A stretch of 64,000 nucleotides of DNA from Microcaldota archaeon. Lineage in GTDB: Archaea > Micrarchaeota > Micrarchaeia > Micrarchaeales > Micrarchaeaceae. The stretch is taken from the NCBI GenBank assembly GCA_021816885.1, contig JAKAWS010000002.1, positions 16,718 to 80,717 on the forward strand, given 5' to 3'. Positions 7,113 to 16,839 of the stretch are shown here, in pieces; positions within the stretch are counted from its first letter, which is position 1, and the number at the start of each line of letters is the position of its first letter. Position numbers and translations under genes: made by a program. The notes under the pieces are model-generated. The model worked only from the letters and a program-made list of their open reading frames with translations, searched no databases and was not told where the DNA came from.

Positions 7113-7222
7113 GGTTTAAATACGGTTATGCTTATTACACTTACGTCCCCATATTGAAAAATATGGTCGACACCCTATTCTCATCCACCCAGAGGCGTAT
7201 CATGTATACGCCTCATATCTTT
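7113..7222 (+). ncRNA. Candidate small RNA downstream of tbp
   Basis: A TATA-like GTTTAAATAC lies at 7113-7122. Downstream there is one hairpin (CCATATT-gaa-AATATGG, about 7149-7166) and a perfect 9-bp hairpin (GAGGCGTAT-catgt-ATACGCCTC, 7192-7214) followed by ATATCTTTT. No open frame is present. The second hairpin also sits exactly at the stop of the convergent trmI gene, so it may simply be a bidirectional end signal. Confidence 0.3.
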
Positions 7223-7794
7223 TCCTTGTTCAATTTTCCAAAGACAAGATAAGCTGTATGCCAAATTCCTTTGGTGGAAGGTCTGACTCCAGCATCCCTG
7301 ACAAGAATGTCTCTTACTATGACCTCGACGGTGTACACTCCGTCGAAATGATATTTTTCCATTTTCGAGACAAACGCCTTGACCTGCTCCATGTGCGGCA
7401 GATATCCCACGAGCACGCCACCGCTCCTCAGCGCCTTGGCCGCATGCCTTACCACTTTATCCGAACCGGGCATATCCAGTACGACAATGTCCACATCCCT
7501 CTCTCTGATTCCTTTTGTGACGTCAGCGTCCTTTATCTCGACGTTGTCCAGACCAAGCATCGCTATGTTTCTCTTAGCTATTGCGGCAAACTCGCTGCGT
7601 ATCTCATAGCTGTATACCTTCTTTGCTACTCTCCCTAGGGAAACCGCAAGCCATCCGCTTCCCGTACCTGCATCTACGCATATGCTATCCTTTCCGACTC
7701 CGGCATAACTTATTATTATTCCTATGTCTTTAGGTAGGATTATCTGCGGACCTCTCTTTAGTTTGCTATATATGCCAGGAAGTAACACATCCAT
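7213..7794 (-). CDS. trmI: tRNA (adenine-N1)-methyltransferase, TrmI type
   Basis: The 193-residue protein is a class I SAM methyltransferase: motif I DAGTGSGWLAVSL near residues 41-53, the acidic residue after beta 2 (YSYEIRSEF), and motif IV DIVVLDMP. The C-terminal RPSTKGIWHTAYLVF is typical of the TrmI family that makes 1-methyladenosine at positions 57/58 of archaeal tRNA. It is shorter than usual (about 250) because most of the N-terminal small domain is missing. It begins right at the stop of topA (TGAATGG arrangement) and is co-transcribed with it. Confidence 0.8.
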   Translation of the reverse strand: MDVLLPGIYSKLKRGPQIILPKDIGIIISYAGVGKDSICVDAGTGSGWLAVSLGRVAKKVYSYEIRSEFAAIAKRNIAMLGLDNVEIKDADVTKGIRERDVDIVVLDMPGSDKVVRHAAKALRSGGVLVGYLPHMEQVKAFVSKMEKYHFDGVYTVEVIVRDILVRDAGVRPSTKGIWHTAYLVFGKLNKEKI

Positions 7795-9954
7795 TCAATC
7801 CCCCACGATCCTCTTTTTGGTCCTGGCCCTCTTCACGGTTTCTTTCTTGCCGGTTTCCTTCTTAGAGTCCTTCGATACCTCTTTCTCCTTCTTTTTCTTC
7901 GCGTTCGGGAATATTATCGTGTGTTTTGTGCATGCAGGGTCAAGGTCCATGTCAAACGGCGGTTTGCCCTTCCTTATTATCCTTATCATAGGCGTGTTGC
8001 ATCCATCGCAAACATTCTCCGTCGGCAGTATCTTCGCGTCTTGCGGGAGCGGGTAGGTGTTCGTGCAATTCGGATATCCGGAACACGCAACGAACTGTTT
8101 TCCTATCTTGGACTTTCTTATGACGAGCTCTTTCCCGCACTTCGGGCACTTTCCGATCGCGTTGGCATCGATAAAGCTCGCACCCATCTCCTTGGCTATC
8201 CTCTCCTTGTTGTTGTCGAACGTCTCTATTGCCTTTAAGAGTATCTCCTTCCCCTCTTTTATGACTTCGGCTTCGCTCTTCTTACCTTTTGATATGAGGT
8301 CCATATCCTCCTCTAGCTGCCTTGTCGTGTCTATGCTCATTATCATACTGCAGTTCTTGGACAGCGCCTTGTATACAGTCATGCCGAACTTTGTGACGTT
8401 TATCGGATTCCCCTCGAGGTAGTTCCTTTTGAAAAGCGTGTCTATTATGCTCGCTCTCGTTGCCTTCGTTCCAAGGTTTATCCTCTCAAGCTCCGCAATA
8501 AGGCTGGCCTTTGTGAAACGCCTCTTCGGTTTTGTTTCCTGTTCATCAAGCTCTACGCTGCCATCAATTCTGCGGCGCTCGCCTTCCACGAAAGCTTCTA
8601 TGCTTCCGTTCTTCTCTTCTCCTTTTACGAAATGATAAACGTCCATCCATCCTCTCTTCAAGATGGTTGTGCCTGACGCCGAATAGCGTTCTTTTCCGAT
8701 GTCTGCCTTTACCACAAACTTCACCATGTCAGCCGGCTCGCCAAAACAGGCTAGGAACCTTCTGGTGACTAGGTCGTATAGTGCGCTCTCATCCTTAGAG
8801 AGACTCTTCGGCTCGATCCCTGTAGGGAATATCGCAGGATGCGCCTCGTCCGTCTTTTTGCCCTGGATAGGCCTGAATGCCTTTCTTGCGATAATCGCCT
8901 CCGAATACTTCTTGTAGATGCCGTTCTTGCCTATCTCCTCTATTATCCGCTGCAGGCCTAGCGTTGGCGGAAGTTTCTGGGAGGCAGTCCTTGGGTAAGA
9001 AATGTAAGAGCGTTCGTAGAGAGACTGCGCCACAGAAAGAGTCACGGACGGATCCATCTTAAGAATCCTGCTTGCCTCTAACTGCAAGGATGTAAGGTCA
9101 AACGCAGGATACGGATATCTTTTTGTCTCCTCCCTGCCCACACTTTTTATGAGCACTGCCTCTTTATTCTGTTCAGACTCGTTCAGCGCGCTTTCTGCCT
9201 CTTTCTTATCGAATATCTCCCCCCGCTCGTTCACAAACCTGGTGCTGTTGACGTTCGCGTATAGCTTCCAATAAGGCTCGGGCTTGAAGTGCTCTATCTC
9301 TGCTTCTCTTTCTGCAAGGACGCTAAGGGTGGGTCCCTGCACCCTCCCGATGCTAAGCGCCTTTCCCTTCTCGTACTTTCTAAGCGCGCTTGTCAGTGCC
9401 CTGCTTAAGTTTATCCCCCAGAGCCAGTCTATTATGTGCCTTGCCTCGCCAGCATAGAAGTTATCTATATCTATTTCTCCCACATCCGAGTACGCGTTCA
9501 GCAAGTCGGGTGTGGTAGTAGTGGAGAATTTCATACGGCGGGATGCACTGCTGGCACGCACAGGCGCCCCTCCAGTCACATCCTTTATTATATTGGTGCC
9601 TATCACTGTTCCCTCAAGGTCGTAGTCGCAGGCGTTTATGAAGATGTCGCACTTCCTTCCCACATCCCTTATCACATCCAAATAGCCTTTCGTGAAATAC
9701 GACGACTGGTTTACTTTGTAAGAGGGCTCCCATTTGACATCAAGCACAGGGTAGTCATGGCTCCCGCCATTCTGGCTTATTGTAAAGAGATGTCCGACAG
9801 CCGCAACCACATAGATGTTCGCCTCCGGTCTCTCTACATAGTAATACCCAACTTTCCCGCTGCCGAGCCGCTTCGGGCTACCATTGCTCAACGCTATGGC
9901 TATCCTAAGCGCCACACTCGGCTTTTCCGCTATAAGCAAAATGTTGTGCGACAT
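7795..9954 (-). CDS. topA: DNA topoisomerase I (type IA)
   Basis: The 719-residue protein relaxes negatively supercoiled DNA by passing strands through a transient single-strand break. The Toprim domain is at the N-terminus (from LIAEKPSVA near residue 6, with acidic residues in INACDYDLEG near 108). The catalytic tyrosine is Tyr320 in YISYPRTAS. C-terminal zinc-ribbon regions are visible: CPKCGKEL with a paired CSGYPNC, and a second CDGC motif with a later Cys. A lysine-rich tail ends the protein. It lies in an operon with the small membrane protein upstream (3-nt gap) and trmI downstream. Confidence 0.95.
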   Translation of the reverse strand: MSHNILLIAEKPSVALRIAIALSNGSPKRLGSGKVGYYYVERPEANIYVVAAVGHLFTISQNGGSHDYPVLDVKWEPSYKVNQSSYFTKGYLDVIRDVGRKCDIFINACDYDLEGTVIGTNIIKDVTGGAPVRASSASRRMKFSTTTTPDLLNAYSDVGEIDIDNFYAGEARHIIDWLWGINLSRALTSALRKYEKGKALSIGRVQGPTLSVLAEREAEIEHFKPEPYWKLYANVNSTRFVNERGEIFDKKEAESALNESEQNKEAVLIKSVGREETKRYPYPAFDLTSLQLEASRILKMDPSVTLSVAQSLYERSYISYPRTASQKLPPTLGLQRIIEEIGKNGIYKKYSEAIIARKAFRPIQGKKTDEAHPAIFPTGIEPKSLSKDESALYDLVTRRFLACFGEPADMVKFVVKADIGKERYSASGTTILKRGWMDVYHFVKGEEKNGSIEAFVEGERRRIDGSVELDEQETKPKRRFTKASLIAELERINLGTKATRASIIDTLFKRNYLEGNPINVTKFGMTVYKALSKNCSMIMSIDTTRQLEEDMDLISKGKKSEAEVIKEGKEILLKAIETFDNNKERIAKEMGASFIDANAIGKCPKCGKELVIRKSKIGKQFVACSGYPNCTNTYPLPQDAKILPTENVCDGCNTPMIRIIRKGKPPFDMDLDPACTKHTIIFPNAKKKKEKEVSKDSKKETGKKETVKRARTKKRIVGD

Positions 9955-9957
9955 CCC

Positions 9958-10212
9958 TCATCTTCTCTTTCTCCTACTGTGTACTTTTCTTGCTCCGAGG
10001 CCCAGCGGCGCCGCATCCCCAACGGACTTTGCCAGTGCATGTGGCTCTTTCGATATCATCCAGAAATTGACTATCCCGAAGATAATAGCGACGACAGCAA
10101 CCAAATAGAAGAGATAGCTTCCTCCTGTATATATAAATATTATCACAGCAACCAGTATCAGTGCCAAGGTTAATACTGAAAAACGCAGCTGGTTTGTCAT
10201 CTGAACCATCAT
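9958..10212 (-). CDS. Small two-helix membrane protein
   Basis: The 84-residue protein has two hydrophobic segments (about residues 12-30 and 33-52) and a basic C-terminal tail ending in HSRRKRR, which should stay in the cytoplasm. Family unknown. It ends three bases before topA and is the likely first gene of that operon. A TATA-like GATATATACATA lies at 10229-10240, inside the start of the divergent transporter gene, so the promoters of the two genes overlap. The start could be 10212, 10209 or 10200. Confidence 0.6.
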   Translation of the reverse strand: MMVQMTNQLRFSVLTLALILVAVIIFIYTGGSYLFYLVAVVAIIFGIVNFWMISKEPHALAKSVGDAAPLGLGARKVHSRRKRR

Positions 10213-10225
10213 ATCACGCGGTTAA

Positions 10226-10585
10226 ATGGATATATACATAATCATATTTATAACACTTATCGCTTCTCTAATCGTTTCTGCATCGCAGATACTGTTCAAG
10301 AGGGGAGTGTCCGGGAAGAGATTCAGTCCAAGGAATATAATACCTACAATACTCAGATCAAGGCTGATGCTGATTGGGGCGCTGGGCTATTTCATAAGCC
10401 TCGTGATATACCTCTACGCGCTGAAAGCGGCTCCTCTTTCGGTGGTATACCCTATATTTGCGAGCAGTTTCATTTTCGTCACTATATTCTCGGCGGCATT
10501 CCTGGGGGAGCGCCTATCAAAGGGGAGGGCGGCCGGCATACTCCTGATATTCCTTGGCATACTCATAATAGCGGTATCATACTGA
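10226..10585 (+). CDS. Small DMT/EamA-type transporter subunit A
   Basis: The 119-residue protein has four predicted membrane helices with a charged loop after the first (FKRGVSGKRFSPRN), the size of one half of a drug/metabolite transporter or of an SMR/ArnE protein. The last two helices contain the pattern PLSVVYPIFASSFIFVTIF and LGERLSKGRAAGILLIF typical of EamA halves. It is followed after four bases by a second half of the same size, so the pair probably forms a heterodimer. The substrate cannot be told from sequence. Confidence 0.75.
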   Translation: MDIYIIIFITLIASLIVSASQILFKRGVSGKRFSPRNIIPTILRSRLMLIGALGYFISLVIYLYALKAAPLSVVYPIFASSFIFVTIFSAAFLGERLSKGRAAGILLIFLGILIIAVSY

Positions 10586-10589
10586 TTGT

Positions 10590-10910
10590 ATGTCAATAAA
10601 GTCTGCAAACATAGGTTTTCTGGCGCTTTCGACGCTGATGGGAGCGGCAGCGCAGCTTGTCTTCAAGATATCCTTATCAGATGGGATGCTAGATCTCTTA
10701 ATCTTAGGGATTCTTACATACCTTGCCTCAAGCCTCCTCTATTTCTATGTGATATCGCGCGCACATCTGAGCTGGGCATACGGAGTGGGGGGACTAAGCT
10801 ACATATTCGCGGTGGTGCTGGGAGCGTTGTTCATAGAGCAGGTGCCTGTAATCAGATGGGTAGGTGTGATGGCAATAACTGCGGGGGTGTTGGCGGTAGC
10901 GGTAAGCTGA
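10590..10910 (+). CDS. Small DMT/EamA-type transporter subunit B
   Basis: The 106-residue protein has four predicted membrane helices. The SRAHLSWAYGVGGLSYIFAV segment and the following FIEQVPVIRWVG match the second half of EamA-type carriers. It starts four bases after the stop of subunit A, which argues that both are made together and act as a pair. A T-rich hairpin follows about 35 bases after its stop. Confidence 0.75.
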   Translation: MSIKSANIGFLALSTLMGAAAQLVFKISLSDGMLDLLILGILTYLASSLLYFYVISRAHLSWAYGVGGLSYIFAVVLGALFIEQVPVIRWVGVMAITAGVLAVAVS

Positions 10911-10945
10911 AGTGGTCAGAAGTATTGTGACATCGCTGCCGATAG

Positions 10946-10963
10946 AGGCAGTTTTTTCTGCCT
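10946..10963 (+). terminator. Hairpin after the transporter pair
   Basis: AGGCAG and CTGCCT form a perfect 6-bp stem around six T bases, followed by AAAAATA. It lies between the transporter operon and the convergent gene at 10998 and could end transcription on either strand. Confidence 0.4.
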
Positions 10964-10997
10964 AAAAATAGCTGTAAAACTTTCAAGGAAAGCTATA

Positions 10998-11309
10998 TTA
11001 TGTTTTTGATGTCTCTTCAATTTCTTTGAGTTTCGCATAAATTTTTTCTAAATGCGTTTCTTGAAATAAGGATTCAAAATATAATTCTGCACTTTCCGGA
11101 GAATTTTTAATTTCTTTAATGTACTCATCTTTGAGTGCTTTATTATTATCTTTATCACTGTAGACAAAACCAACCCCGAACCATAATTCGTCTATTTCGG
11201 TTCCGGTCAGTTTTCTTATTCTATTGACAATCTCGGTTTTTTCATTATATGTCAATTTTTCTCTGAACTCGTTGGTAATCATTTTACTGGTACTTTCTTC
11301 TGTTTTCAT
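10998..11309 (-). CDS. Unknown small protein, paralogue of the gene at 5303-5632
   Basis: From ATG 11309 the protein has 103 residues (MKTEESTSKMITNEFREKL...). It shares with 5303-5632 the core NEFREKL, IRKLTGTEIDELWF, and GFVYSDKDNNKAL. A longer frame starts at 11372, but that codon lies inside a TATA box (11371-11380), so the shorter start fits a promoter about 60 bases upstream. The gene is AT-rich compared with the transporter and ATPase genes on either side. Function unknown. Confidence 0.6.
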   Translation of the reverse strand: MKTEESTSKMITNEFREKLTYNEKTEIVNRIRKLTGTEIDELWFGVGFVYSDKDNNKALKDEYIKEIKNSPESAELYFESLFQETHLEKIYAKLKEIEETSKT

Positions 11310-11370
11310 TATCTTCACTAAAACGGTAGGTTTCTCAGATCCCTCTGCCCTCTCCCTAAATAGACACGTC

Positions 11371-11399
11371 ATATATAAATTCCTTTCACATATATATTA
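11371..11399. promoter_or_regulatory. Divergent TATA boxes: 10998 gene and ATPase operon
   Basis: ATATATAAAT (11371-11380) reads as a TATA box for the minus-strand gene and TATATATTA (11391-11399) for the ATPase operon, whose ATG at 11419 lies about 25 nt downstream. A copy of the dispersed CTAAATAGACA motif lies next to the first at 11356-11366. Confidence 0.6.
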
Positions 11400-11418
11400 C
11401 GAATCTTAGGTGTTGATT

Positions 11419-11649
11419 ATGGTAGTAGCGACTGTGAGTCCTTTGTATGCCGTAGCGGCCTCGATTGCGATCGCCGGCGGTCTTATAGGGACAGGAATGG
11501 CGCAGCAGGGAATAGGCGCTGCGGGTATGGGTATAATAGCGGAAAAGCCGGAAAAGTTCGGACAGGTCCTGTTCTTCTTTGTGATACCGGAGACTCTGTG
11601 GATAATAGGATTCGTTCTGGGACTGATACTGCTGTTGCAGATACTGTGA
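11419..11649 (+). CDS. atpK: A-type ATP synthase subunit K (proteolipid c ring)
   Basis: From ATG 11419 the protein has 76 residues and forms a two-helix hairpin. The second helix contains the ion-binding glutamate in FFVIPETLWIIGF; the loop carries the usual AEKPEKF. It makes the rotating membrane ring that carries ions through the A1Ao ATPase. GTG and TTG codons just upstream (11410, 11413) are less likely starts because AGGTG there can serve as the ribosome binding site. First gene of the operon. Confidence 0.9.
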   Translation: MVVATVSPLYAVAASIAIAGGLIGTGMAQQGIGAAGMGIIAEKPEKFGQVLFFFVIPETLWIIGFVLGLILLLQIL

Positions 11650-11659
11650 GAGGGATTGG

Positions 11660-12301
11660 ATGGCTCTGGAGGACATAATAAAGAGCGTAGATATAGAGGC
11701 AAAACGAAAGGCCGAAGATATAATGCAACGCGGCTGCATTGAGTCAGAGAGGATTCTCGATGCTGCCAGACAGAAGGCAGAAACCGACCTTGCCTCCGCA
11801 TCAAAACAGGCTGCTCAAGACGCTGAATCCAGAAAATCGATCTCCCTCCTATCCAAACGGATGGATCTGCGGAGGGAGTATTACAGTGAACTCAACAGAA
11901 GGATAAACGAAGGAAAGGAGCACATCCGCGACTCTTTCGCAGAGTTCAGAAACACCGAGACGTACAAAATGATGCTTCAGCTCTTGTACGACAAAGCGGT
12001 ATCCAACTTGGGGGAGGAATGCTCGATGAGGATACGCGAAGCCGACATAAAATCAATAAAGGCGTCGCAGAAGACCAAAATCGTGACAGACAATACGTTC
12101 GAGGGCGGCATAGTGTGCACATCTTCGAATGGCTCATCTATGGTCGATTACTCTCTCTCAAGCATAATGGACGAGGTTGCCGTGAAGATAGAGCCTTCCT
12201 TTTCCGACCTGATATCCAATGGAGATAACGGAGCACAGCAACATAGCGCCTCCGCACGCGCACGGCACGCCGCTCAAAGCCGCATGTCCAGTAAAAAGTG
12301 A
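11660..12301 (+). CDS. atpE: A-type ATP synthase subunit E
   Basis: The 213-residue protein is the peripheral-stalk subunit E: a long helical N-terminal part rich in Ala, Lys and Glu (about 1-100) that pairs with subunit H, and a globular C-terminal domain that binds the catalytic head. The last residues (from about 185) are more polar than usual. It follows subunit K by ten bases and precedes subunit C. Confidence 0.8.
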   Translation: MALEDIIKSVDIEAKRKAEDIMQRGCIESERILDAARQKAETDLASASKQAAQDAESRKSISLLSKRMDLRREYYSELNRRINEGKEHIRDSFAEFRNTETYKMMLQLLYDKAVSNLGEECSMRIREADIKSIKASQKTKIVTDNTFEGGIVCTSSNGSSMVDYSLSSIMDEVAVKIEPSFSDLISNGDNGAQQHSASARARHAAQSRMSSKK

Positions 12302-12305
12302 TGGG

Positions 12306-13361
12306 ATGGATAACACCTATACCGGGAAATACGGCGGCCTTCGCGCCGCCAGTCTGAACCTCCTCAGCGAAGAATTCATCGAAGACATTGCAAAAAGGGA
12401 AAGTTCCGACTTCATACCGACTCTATCGCAGACCGGCTATAAGGAAGAGATTGACCGTCTTATAAACGCGTATCCGATGCCTGATTCTGTAGAGCTTATA
12501 ATAAACAGCCATATGGTGGGGATGCTCTCCAAAGCGTACGCTGCGATGCCGCCGCTCGCAAGGGACTTCATATACGCTTACACCAGGAAATGGGACATAG
12601 AGAACATAAAGGTAATACTCTCTGCGAAAGTATCCGGATATGAGATAGGGCAGACTGAGGCTTTCCTTGTAGTGCAGAAAGGAATGCCGATATCTCCGAT
12701 AAGCGGCACTATAACATCCCAACAGTACTCGGAGATAATCGGCCAGAGCGGAGTGGAGGAAATAATAAACTCTCTTGTGCGGTTCGGCTACGGTGCCGTG
12801 ATGCTCAAGAGCATAGACGATTACAGGAGCACCCATGACCTCTCGTCAATACTTCTCTCTCTTGACATGTATTACTATCAGAACCTGGTGGGTAGTCTAA
12901 GGTTTTATAACGGAGACGAGGGACAGGTGGCCGAATTCGTCCGGGAGCTGATAGACTGGAAGAACGTAATCTCTGTGATAAAAGCGATACAGTTCGGAAA
13001 ACTAGACGCAAAGGGATTTTTCATAAGCGGCGGCAGCATAAATGAGTCGCAGATATATTCGATGCTGGGGAAGGAAATCGGGGCGCTAAAGGGAGAGATC
13101 CCTTTCGATATAGATTGGGCATTCGAAGCCTACAGGTCTGATCCGCTAATCACATACATAGATACCGCAATAAGGCGTAGCATATACCTCAAGTATCTTA
13201 AGCTGTTCGGATCATCCCCTTCCTCTCTCTCATATATAATGAGGTTCATACTAAGATGTGAGATAGAACGGGATGAGCTGCGTTCAATATGGCTGAGCAA
13301 GCATTACGGGATCACAGGGCAAAGAGCAGAATCCGCACTTATGACAAGACACATAAAGTGA
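12306..13361 (+). CDS. atpC: A-type ATP synthase subunit C
   Basis: From ATG 12306 the protein has 351 residues (MDNTYTGKYGGLRAASLNLL...). It is a mostly helical protein of the V-ATPase d / A-ATPase C family that sits on the c ring and couples the central stalk to it. The open frame extends upstream to 12219 within atpE, but that extension is a shadow. The gene follows atpE by four bases. Confidence 0.85.
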   Translation: MDNTYTGKYGGLRAASLNLLSEEFIEDIAKRESSDFIPTLSQTGYKEEIDRLINAYPMPDSVELIINSHMVGMLSKAYAAMPPLARDFIYAYTRKWDIENIKVILSAKVSGYEIGQTEAFLVVQKGMPISPISGTITSQQYSEIIGQSGVEEIINSLVRFGYGAVMLKSIDDYRSTHDLSSILLSLDMYYYQNLVGSLRFYNGDEGQVAEFVRELIDWKNVISVIKAIQFGKLDAKGFFISGGSINESQIYSMLGKEIGALKGEIPFDIDWAFEAYRSDPLITYIDTAIRRSIYLKYLKLFGSSPSSLSYIMRFILRCEIERDELRSIWLSKHYGITGQRAESALMTRHIK

Positions 13362-13365
13362 ATCA

Positions 13366-13686
13366 ATGGATGGAAAAATTGCGATTATCGCGGAAAGGTA
13401 CATAAGTATGGGCTTTGAGCTTGTAGGCTTAAGGGACGTTTTTATAAAGAGCGGCGACGAGGCCGTATCAACGCTCGAAAAACTTATTCCTGAAAAGGAA
13501 TATGCCCTTATCGTGTGCGAAGAGAAGATTCAGGCAAAGATAGTTCCGGCAAGGCTTAGGGAGCTAGAAACCTCGATCGCCCCTCTTATAGTTTTTATCC
13601 CTTCCTCAAAGAACGAAGGCGGCGCAGAGACAGTAAGGCACATGGCCAAAAGGGTTCTCGGAGTTAACATAGGTGAGACCAAATGA
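13366..13686 (+). CDS. atpF: A-type ATP synthase subunit F
   Basis: The 106-residue alpha/beta protein (starting MDGKIAIIAERYISMGFELV) matches subunit F, which forms the central rotor stalk with D. The core contains the pattern GFELVGLRDVFIKSGDEA and a middle segment ending ALIVCEEKIQAKI. Its stop overlaps the start of subunit A by four bases. Confidence 0.85.
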   Translation: MDGKIAIIAERYISMGFELVGLRDVFIKSGDEAVSTLEKLIPEKEYALIVCEEKIQAKIVPARLRELETSIAPLIVFIPSSKNEGGAETVRHMAKRVLGVNIGETK

Positions 13687-15428
13687 GCGAAGGAAAGATA
13701 TATCGTGTATCGGGGCCGGTCGTGATAGCGCTCGGTCTCGATAATCCAAGCATGTACGACGTTGTCAAGGTTGGAAAATTAGGCCTTATCGGAGAGATAA
13801 TAAAACTTGATGGCGACCAGGCGGTAATACAGGTATACGAGGACACTACAGGAATAAGGCCCGGGGAGTCCGTGGTAAACACACATTTGCAGCTCTCAGT
13901 AGATCTTGGTCCGGGTCTTCTCGGTTCTATATACGATGGCATACAACGTCCTCTCGATAAGATAAAGGAGCAGAGCGGAGATTTCATAGAGCGGGGAGCG
14001 AGCGCTCCTTCTCTAGATCAAACTAAAGCTTGGCATTTCGTTCCGACGGCAAAGAACGGAAGCGAAGTTTCGTCCGGGAGCGTCATAGGGGAAGTCGCAG
14101 AGACAGAACTCGTTCTTCACAAGATAATGGTGCCGGCAGGCCTTGAAGGAAAGATAATGGGGCTCAGCGAAGGAGATTACACAATAAATCAGAAGATAGG
14201 CGAGGTAGTCAAAGGGGAACTAAAGACTGCGATAACACTCTCACAAAGGTGGAATGTGAGGTCGCACAGGCCTGTGAGGGAGAAGATCGCGCCACACAAA
14301 CCTCTGATTACAGGGCAGAGGGTGATAGATTCGCTGTTCCCTGTAGCGAAAGGAGGGACCGCAGCGGTCCCGGGTCCGTTCGGCTCCGGCAAGACCGTAA
14401 TACAGCAGCAGCTGGCAAAATGGTCGGACGCAGATGTCATCGTGTATGTCGGCTGCGGCGAGCGGGGAAACGAGATGGCAGACATACTGATGAGCTTCCC
14501 AAAGCTGCTCGATCCGAAATCAGGCAAACCAATAATGGACAGGACGATACTGATAGCTAACACATCCAATATGCCTGTCGCAGCCAGAGAGGCAAGCATA
14601 TACACAGGAATAACCATCGCAGAGTATTACAGGGACATGGGATACAGCGTAGCTCTCATGTCGGACAGCACCTCAAGATGGGCAGAGGCGCTGAGAGAGA
14701 TATCCGGACGTTTAGAGGAGATGCCGGGAGAGGAGGGATATCCAGCCTACCTCGGAAGAAGAATTGCGGAGTTCTACGAGCGCGCTGGGATGTCGATTCT
14801 CCTTAACGGAGAGACAGGCTCTATCACGGTAATAGGGGCAGTATCTCCGCCAGGCGGAGATGTATCAGAACCGGTCTCCCAGAATACCCTAAGGGCGACG
14901 AGGGTATTCTGGGCGCTAGATTCTGCGCTCGCAAACGCCCGCCACTTCCCAGCGATAAACTGGCTGAACAGCTATTCATTATACACCGACGATCTCAAGG
15001 ACTGGTACAGCAAGAACGTCGCTGAGGACTGGGAGTCGCTGTACAAGAGGTGCATGTCTATACTGCAGAAGGAGGCAGAGATAAAGGATGTAGTGCAGCT
15101 TGTGGGCTATGACGCGCTTCCGGAGGATGATAAGATAACCCTCTATACTGCGCAGTCCATAAGGGAAGACTTCCTGCAGCAGAGTGCGTTCGACGAGGTC
15201 GACACATACACAACGATAAAGAAGCAAGGTCTCATGCTAAGGACGATAATATCTCTAGATGACGCTTACCGATTTGCGCTGTCGCACGGCACTTCAGCAG
15301 AAGAGCTGCGGAAGAGCCCGATAAAACAGAGAATATCACGGATGAAGTTTGTGAAAGAGGATGAGATAGAGGGTTTCTGTTCCGAAACAGCGGCGGAGAT
15401 TGCAGCCATCGGAAAAAAGAGGACTTGA
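13683..15428 (+). CDS. atpA: A-type ATP synthase catalytic subunit A
   Basis: The 581-residue catalytic subunit binds and cleaves (or makes) ATP. The P-loop is [13 protein letters not shown] near residues 235-247, with the catalytic glutamate region GCGERGNEM near 259-267 and [19 protein letters not shown] downstream. The A-specific insertion between the beta-barrel and nucleotide domains is present. The start at 13683 overlaps atpF by four bases. Confidence 0.96.
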   Translation: MSEGKIYRVSGPVVIALGLDNPSMYDVVKVGKLGLIGEIIKLDGDQAVIQVYEDTTGIRPGESVVNTHLQLSVDLGPGLLGSIYDGIQRPLDKIKEQSGDFIERGASAPSLDQTKAWHFVPTAKNGSEVSSGSVIGEVAETELVLHKIMVPAGLEGKIMGLSEGDYTINQKIGEVVKGELKTAITLSQRWNVRSHRPVREKIAPHKPLITGQRVIDSLFPVAKGGTAAVPGPFGSGKTVIQQQLAKWSDADVIVYVGCGERGNEMADILMSFPKLLDPKSGKPIMDRTILIANTSNMPVAAREASIYTGITIAEYYRDMGYSVALMSDSTSRWAEALREISGRLEEMPGEEGYPAYLGRRIAEFYERAGMSILLNGETGSITVIGAVSPPGGDVSEPVSQNTLRATRVFWALDSALANARHFPAINWLNSYSLYTDDLKDWYSKNVAEDWESLYKRCMSILQKEAEIKDVVQLVGYDALPEDDKITLYTAQSIREDFLQQSAFDEVDTYTTIKKQGLMLRTIISLDDAYRFALSHGTSAEELRKSPIKQRISRMKFVKEDEIEGFCSETAAEIAAIGKKRT

Positions 15429-15441
15429 GGGGACTGAGCAT

Positions 15442-16839
15442 ATGGGAGACGTATATTACAAGACAATAAAAAAGATAACGAGCGTACTGCTTTTTGTGGA
15501 GGGGATAAAAGATGCCGCTTACGGGGAGATGGCGGATATAAAGCTGGAAGGAGGGAACATCGTCAGGGGCCAGGTCCTGGACAGCAGGAATGGCCTCTCT
15601 ATAATACAGTCTTTCGGAGATACACGCAGCATGAACCTTAAAGAGACAAGCGTCAGGCTGACCGGCAGCGCAGCAACCCTGAACGTCAGTACCAACATGC
15701 TTGGAAGGGTGTTCGACGGTCTGGGAAGGCCGCGAGACAATGGCCCGCCTATACGGAGCGACGAGCAGATCGAGATCAACGGTAGCGCGATAAACCCCTA
15801 TTCCAGGGAAGAACCGTCCGAGTTCATACAGACCGGCATATCTACAATAGACTGCATGAACACCTTGGTCAGAGGACAGAAGCTTCCTATCTTCTCTGGA
15901 GCAGGCCTTCCGCATAACAAGCTGGCGGCGCAGATAGCAAGACAGGCCAAGCTGCGGAGCAACGATGAGGGATTTGCTGTTGTCTTCGGAGGGATGGGAA
16001 TAAACAGCGAGGAGGCAAATTTCTTCAAGAGGGAGTTCGAGAGCACAGGAGCGCTCGAAAAGTCGATCATGTTCCTGAACCTATCATCAGAGCCGTCTAT
16101 GGAAAGGATAATACTTCCGCGTCTTGTGCTGACAACCGCGGAGTACCTGGCATACAACCAGGGGATGCACGTGCTTGCGATACTCACCGACATGACAAAC
16201 TACTGCGAGGCGCTGCGAGAGGTCTCTGCTGCAAGGGAGGAGGTGCCTGGCAGAAGGGGCTTTCCCGGATACATGTATACTGATCTCTCAACGATATACG
16301 AGCGTGCAGGCAAGATCAAAGGCAGGAAGGGCTCGATAACGCAGATGCCGATACTCACAATGCCTAACGACGACATAACGCATCCGATTCCCGACCTGAC
16401 CGGATACATAACCGAGGGCCAAATAGTCCTGAGCCGCGAGCTATACAGGAAAGGGATATATCCGAACGTGAGCGTGCTTCCTTCGCTCTCAAGGCTGATG
16501 AATCAGGGAATCGGCAAGAGGTCCACAAGAGAAGACCACAGGAATGTCGCAGACCAGCTCTACGCTGCATATGCGCGCGGCATAGAAGTCGGAAACCTGA
16601 TAGAGATAGTCGGAGAGGAGGCGCTGACAGAGTCAGATAAGAAATACCTTAAGTTCTCAAGCGAGTTCGAAGGAAAGTTCGTCTCGCAGGGTTACTACGA
16701 GGACAGGGACATAGAGAAGACGCTCGAGCTGGGCTGGGACCTTTTCGGCGCGCTAGACACCGAAGAAATGAAGAGGCTCAAGCCAGAACAGATAAAGAAA
16801 TATGGAAAGTGGAAGGATGCACAACGCGAAACTGACTAG
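15442..16839 (+). CDS. atpB: A-type ATP synthase regulatory subunit B
   Basis: From ATG 15442 the protein has 465 residues ([19 protein letters not shown]). It is the non-catalytic partner of subunit A; the P-loop is degenerate ([12 protein letters not shown]), as is normal for B. Other family signatures are [12 protein letters not shown] and [19 protein letters not shown]. The upstream extension to 15400 overlaps atpA and is unlikely. It starts about 14 bases after the atpA stop. Confidence 0.95.
   Translation: MGDVYYKTIKKITSVLLFVEGIKDAAYGEMADIKLEGGNIVRGQVLDSRNGLSIIQSFGDTRSMNLKETSVRLTGSAATLNVSTNMLGRVFDGLGRPRDNGPPIRSDEQIEINGSAINPYSREEPSEFIQTGISTIDCMNTLVRGQKLPIFSGAGLPHNKLAAQIARQAKLRSNDEGFAVVFGGMGINSEEANFFKREFESTGALEKSIMFLNLSSEPSMERIILPRLVLTTAEYLAYNQGMHVLAILTDMTNYCEALREVSAAREEVPGRRGFPGYMYTDLSTIYERAGKIKGRKGSITQMPILTMPNDDITHPIPDLTGYITEGQIVLSRELYRKGIYPNVSVLPSLSRLMNQGIGKRSTREDHRNVADQLYAAYARGIEVGNLIEIVGEEALTESDKKYLKFSSEFEGKFVSQGYYEDRDIEKTLELGWDLFGALDTEEMKRLKPEQIKKYGKWKDAQRETD

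Noticed and set aside
7213..9954. topA plus trmI as an unusual fusion
   Set aside because: Separate stop and start codons are clear (TGA followed by ATG), so this is an ordinary operon junction.
9436..10173. 245-codon plus-strand open frame
   Set aside because: It lies antisense to topA, whose motifs are unmistakable; composition is that of a shadow frame rich in Tyr, His and Arg.
15232..15915. 227-codon minus-strand open frame
   Set aside because: It overlaps the atpA-atpB junction, and both of those are certain.
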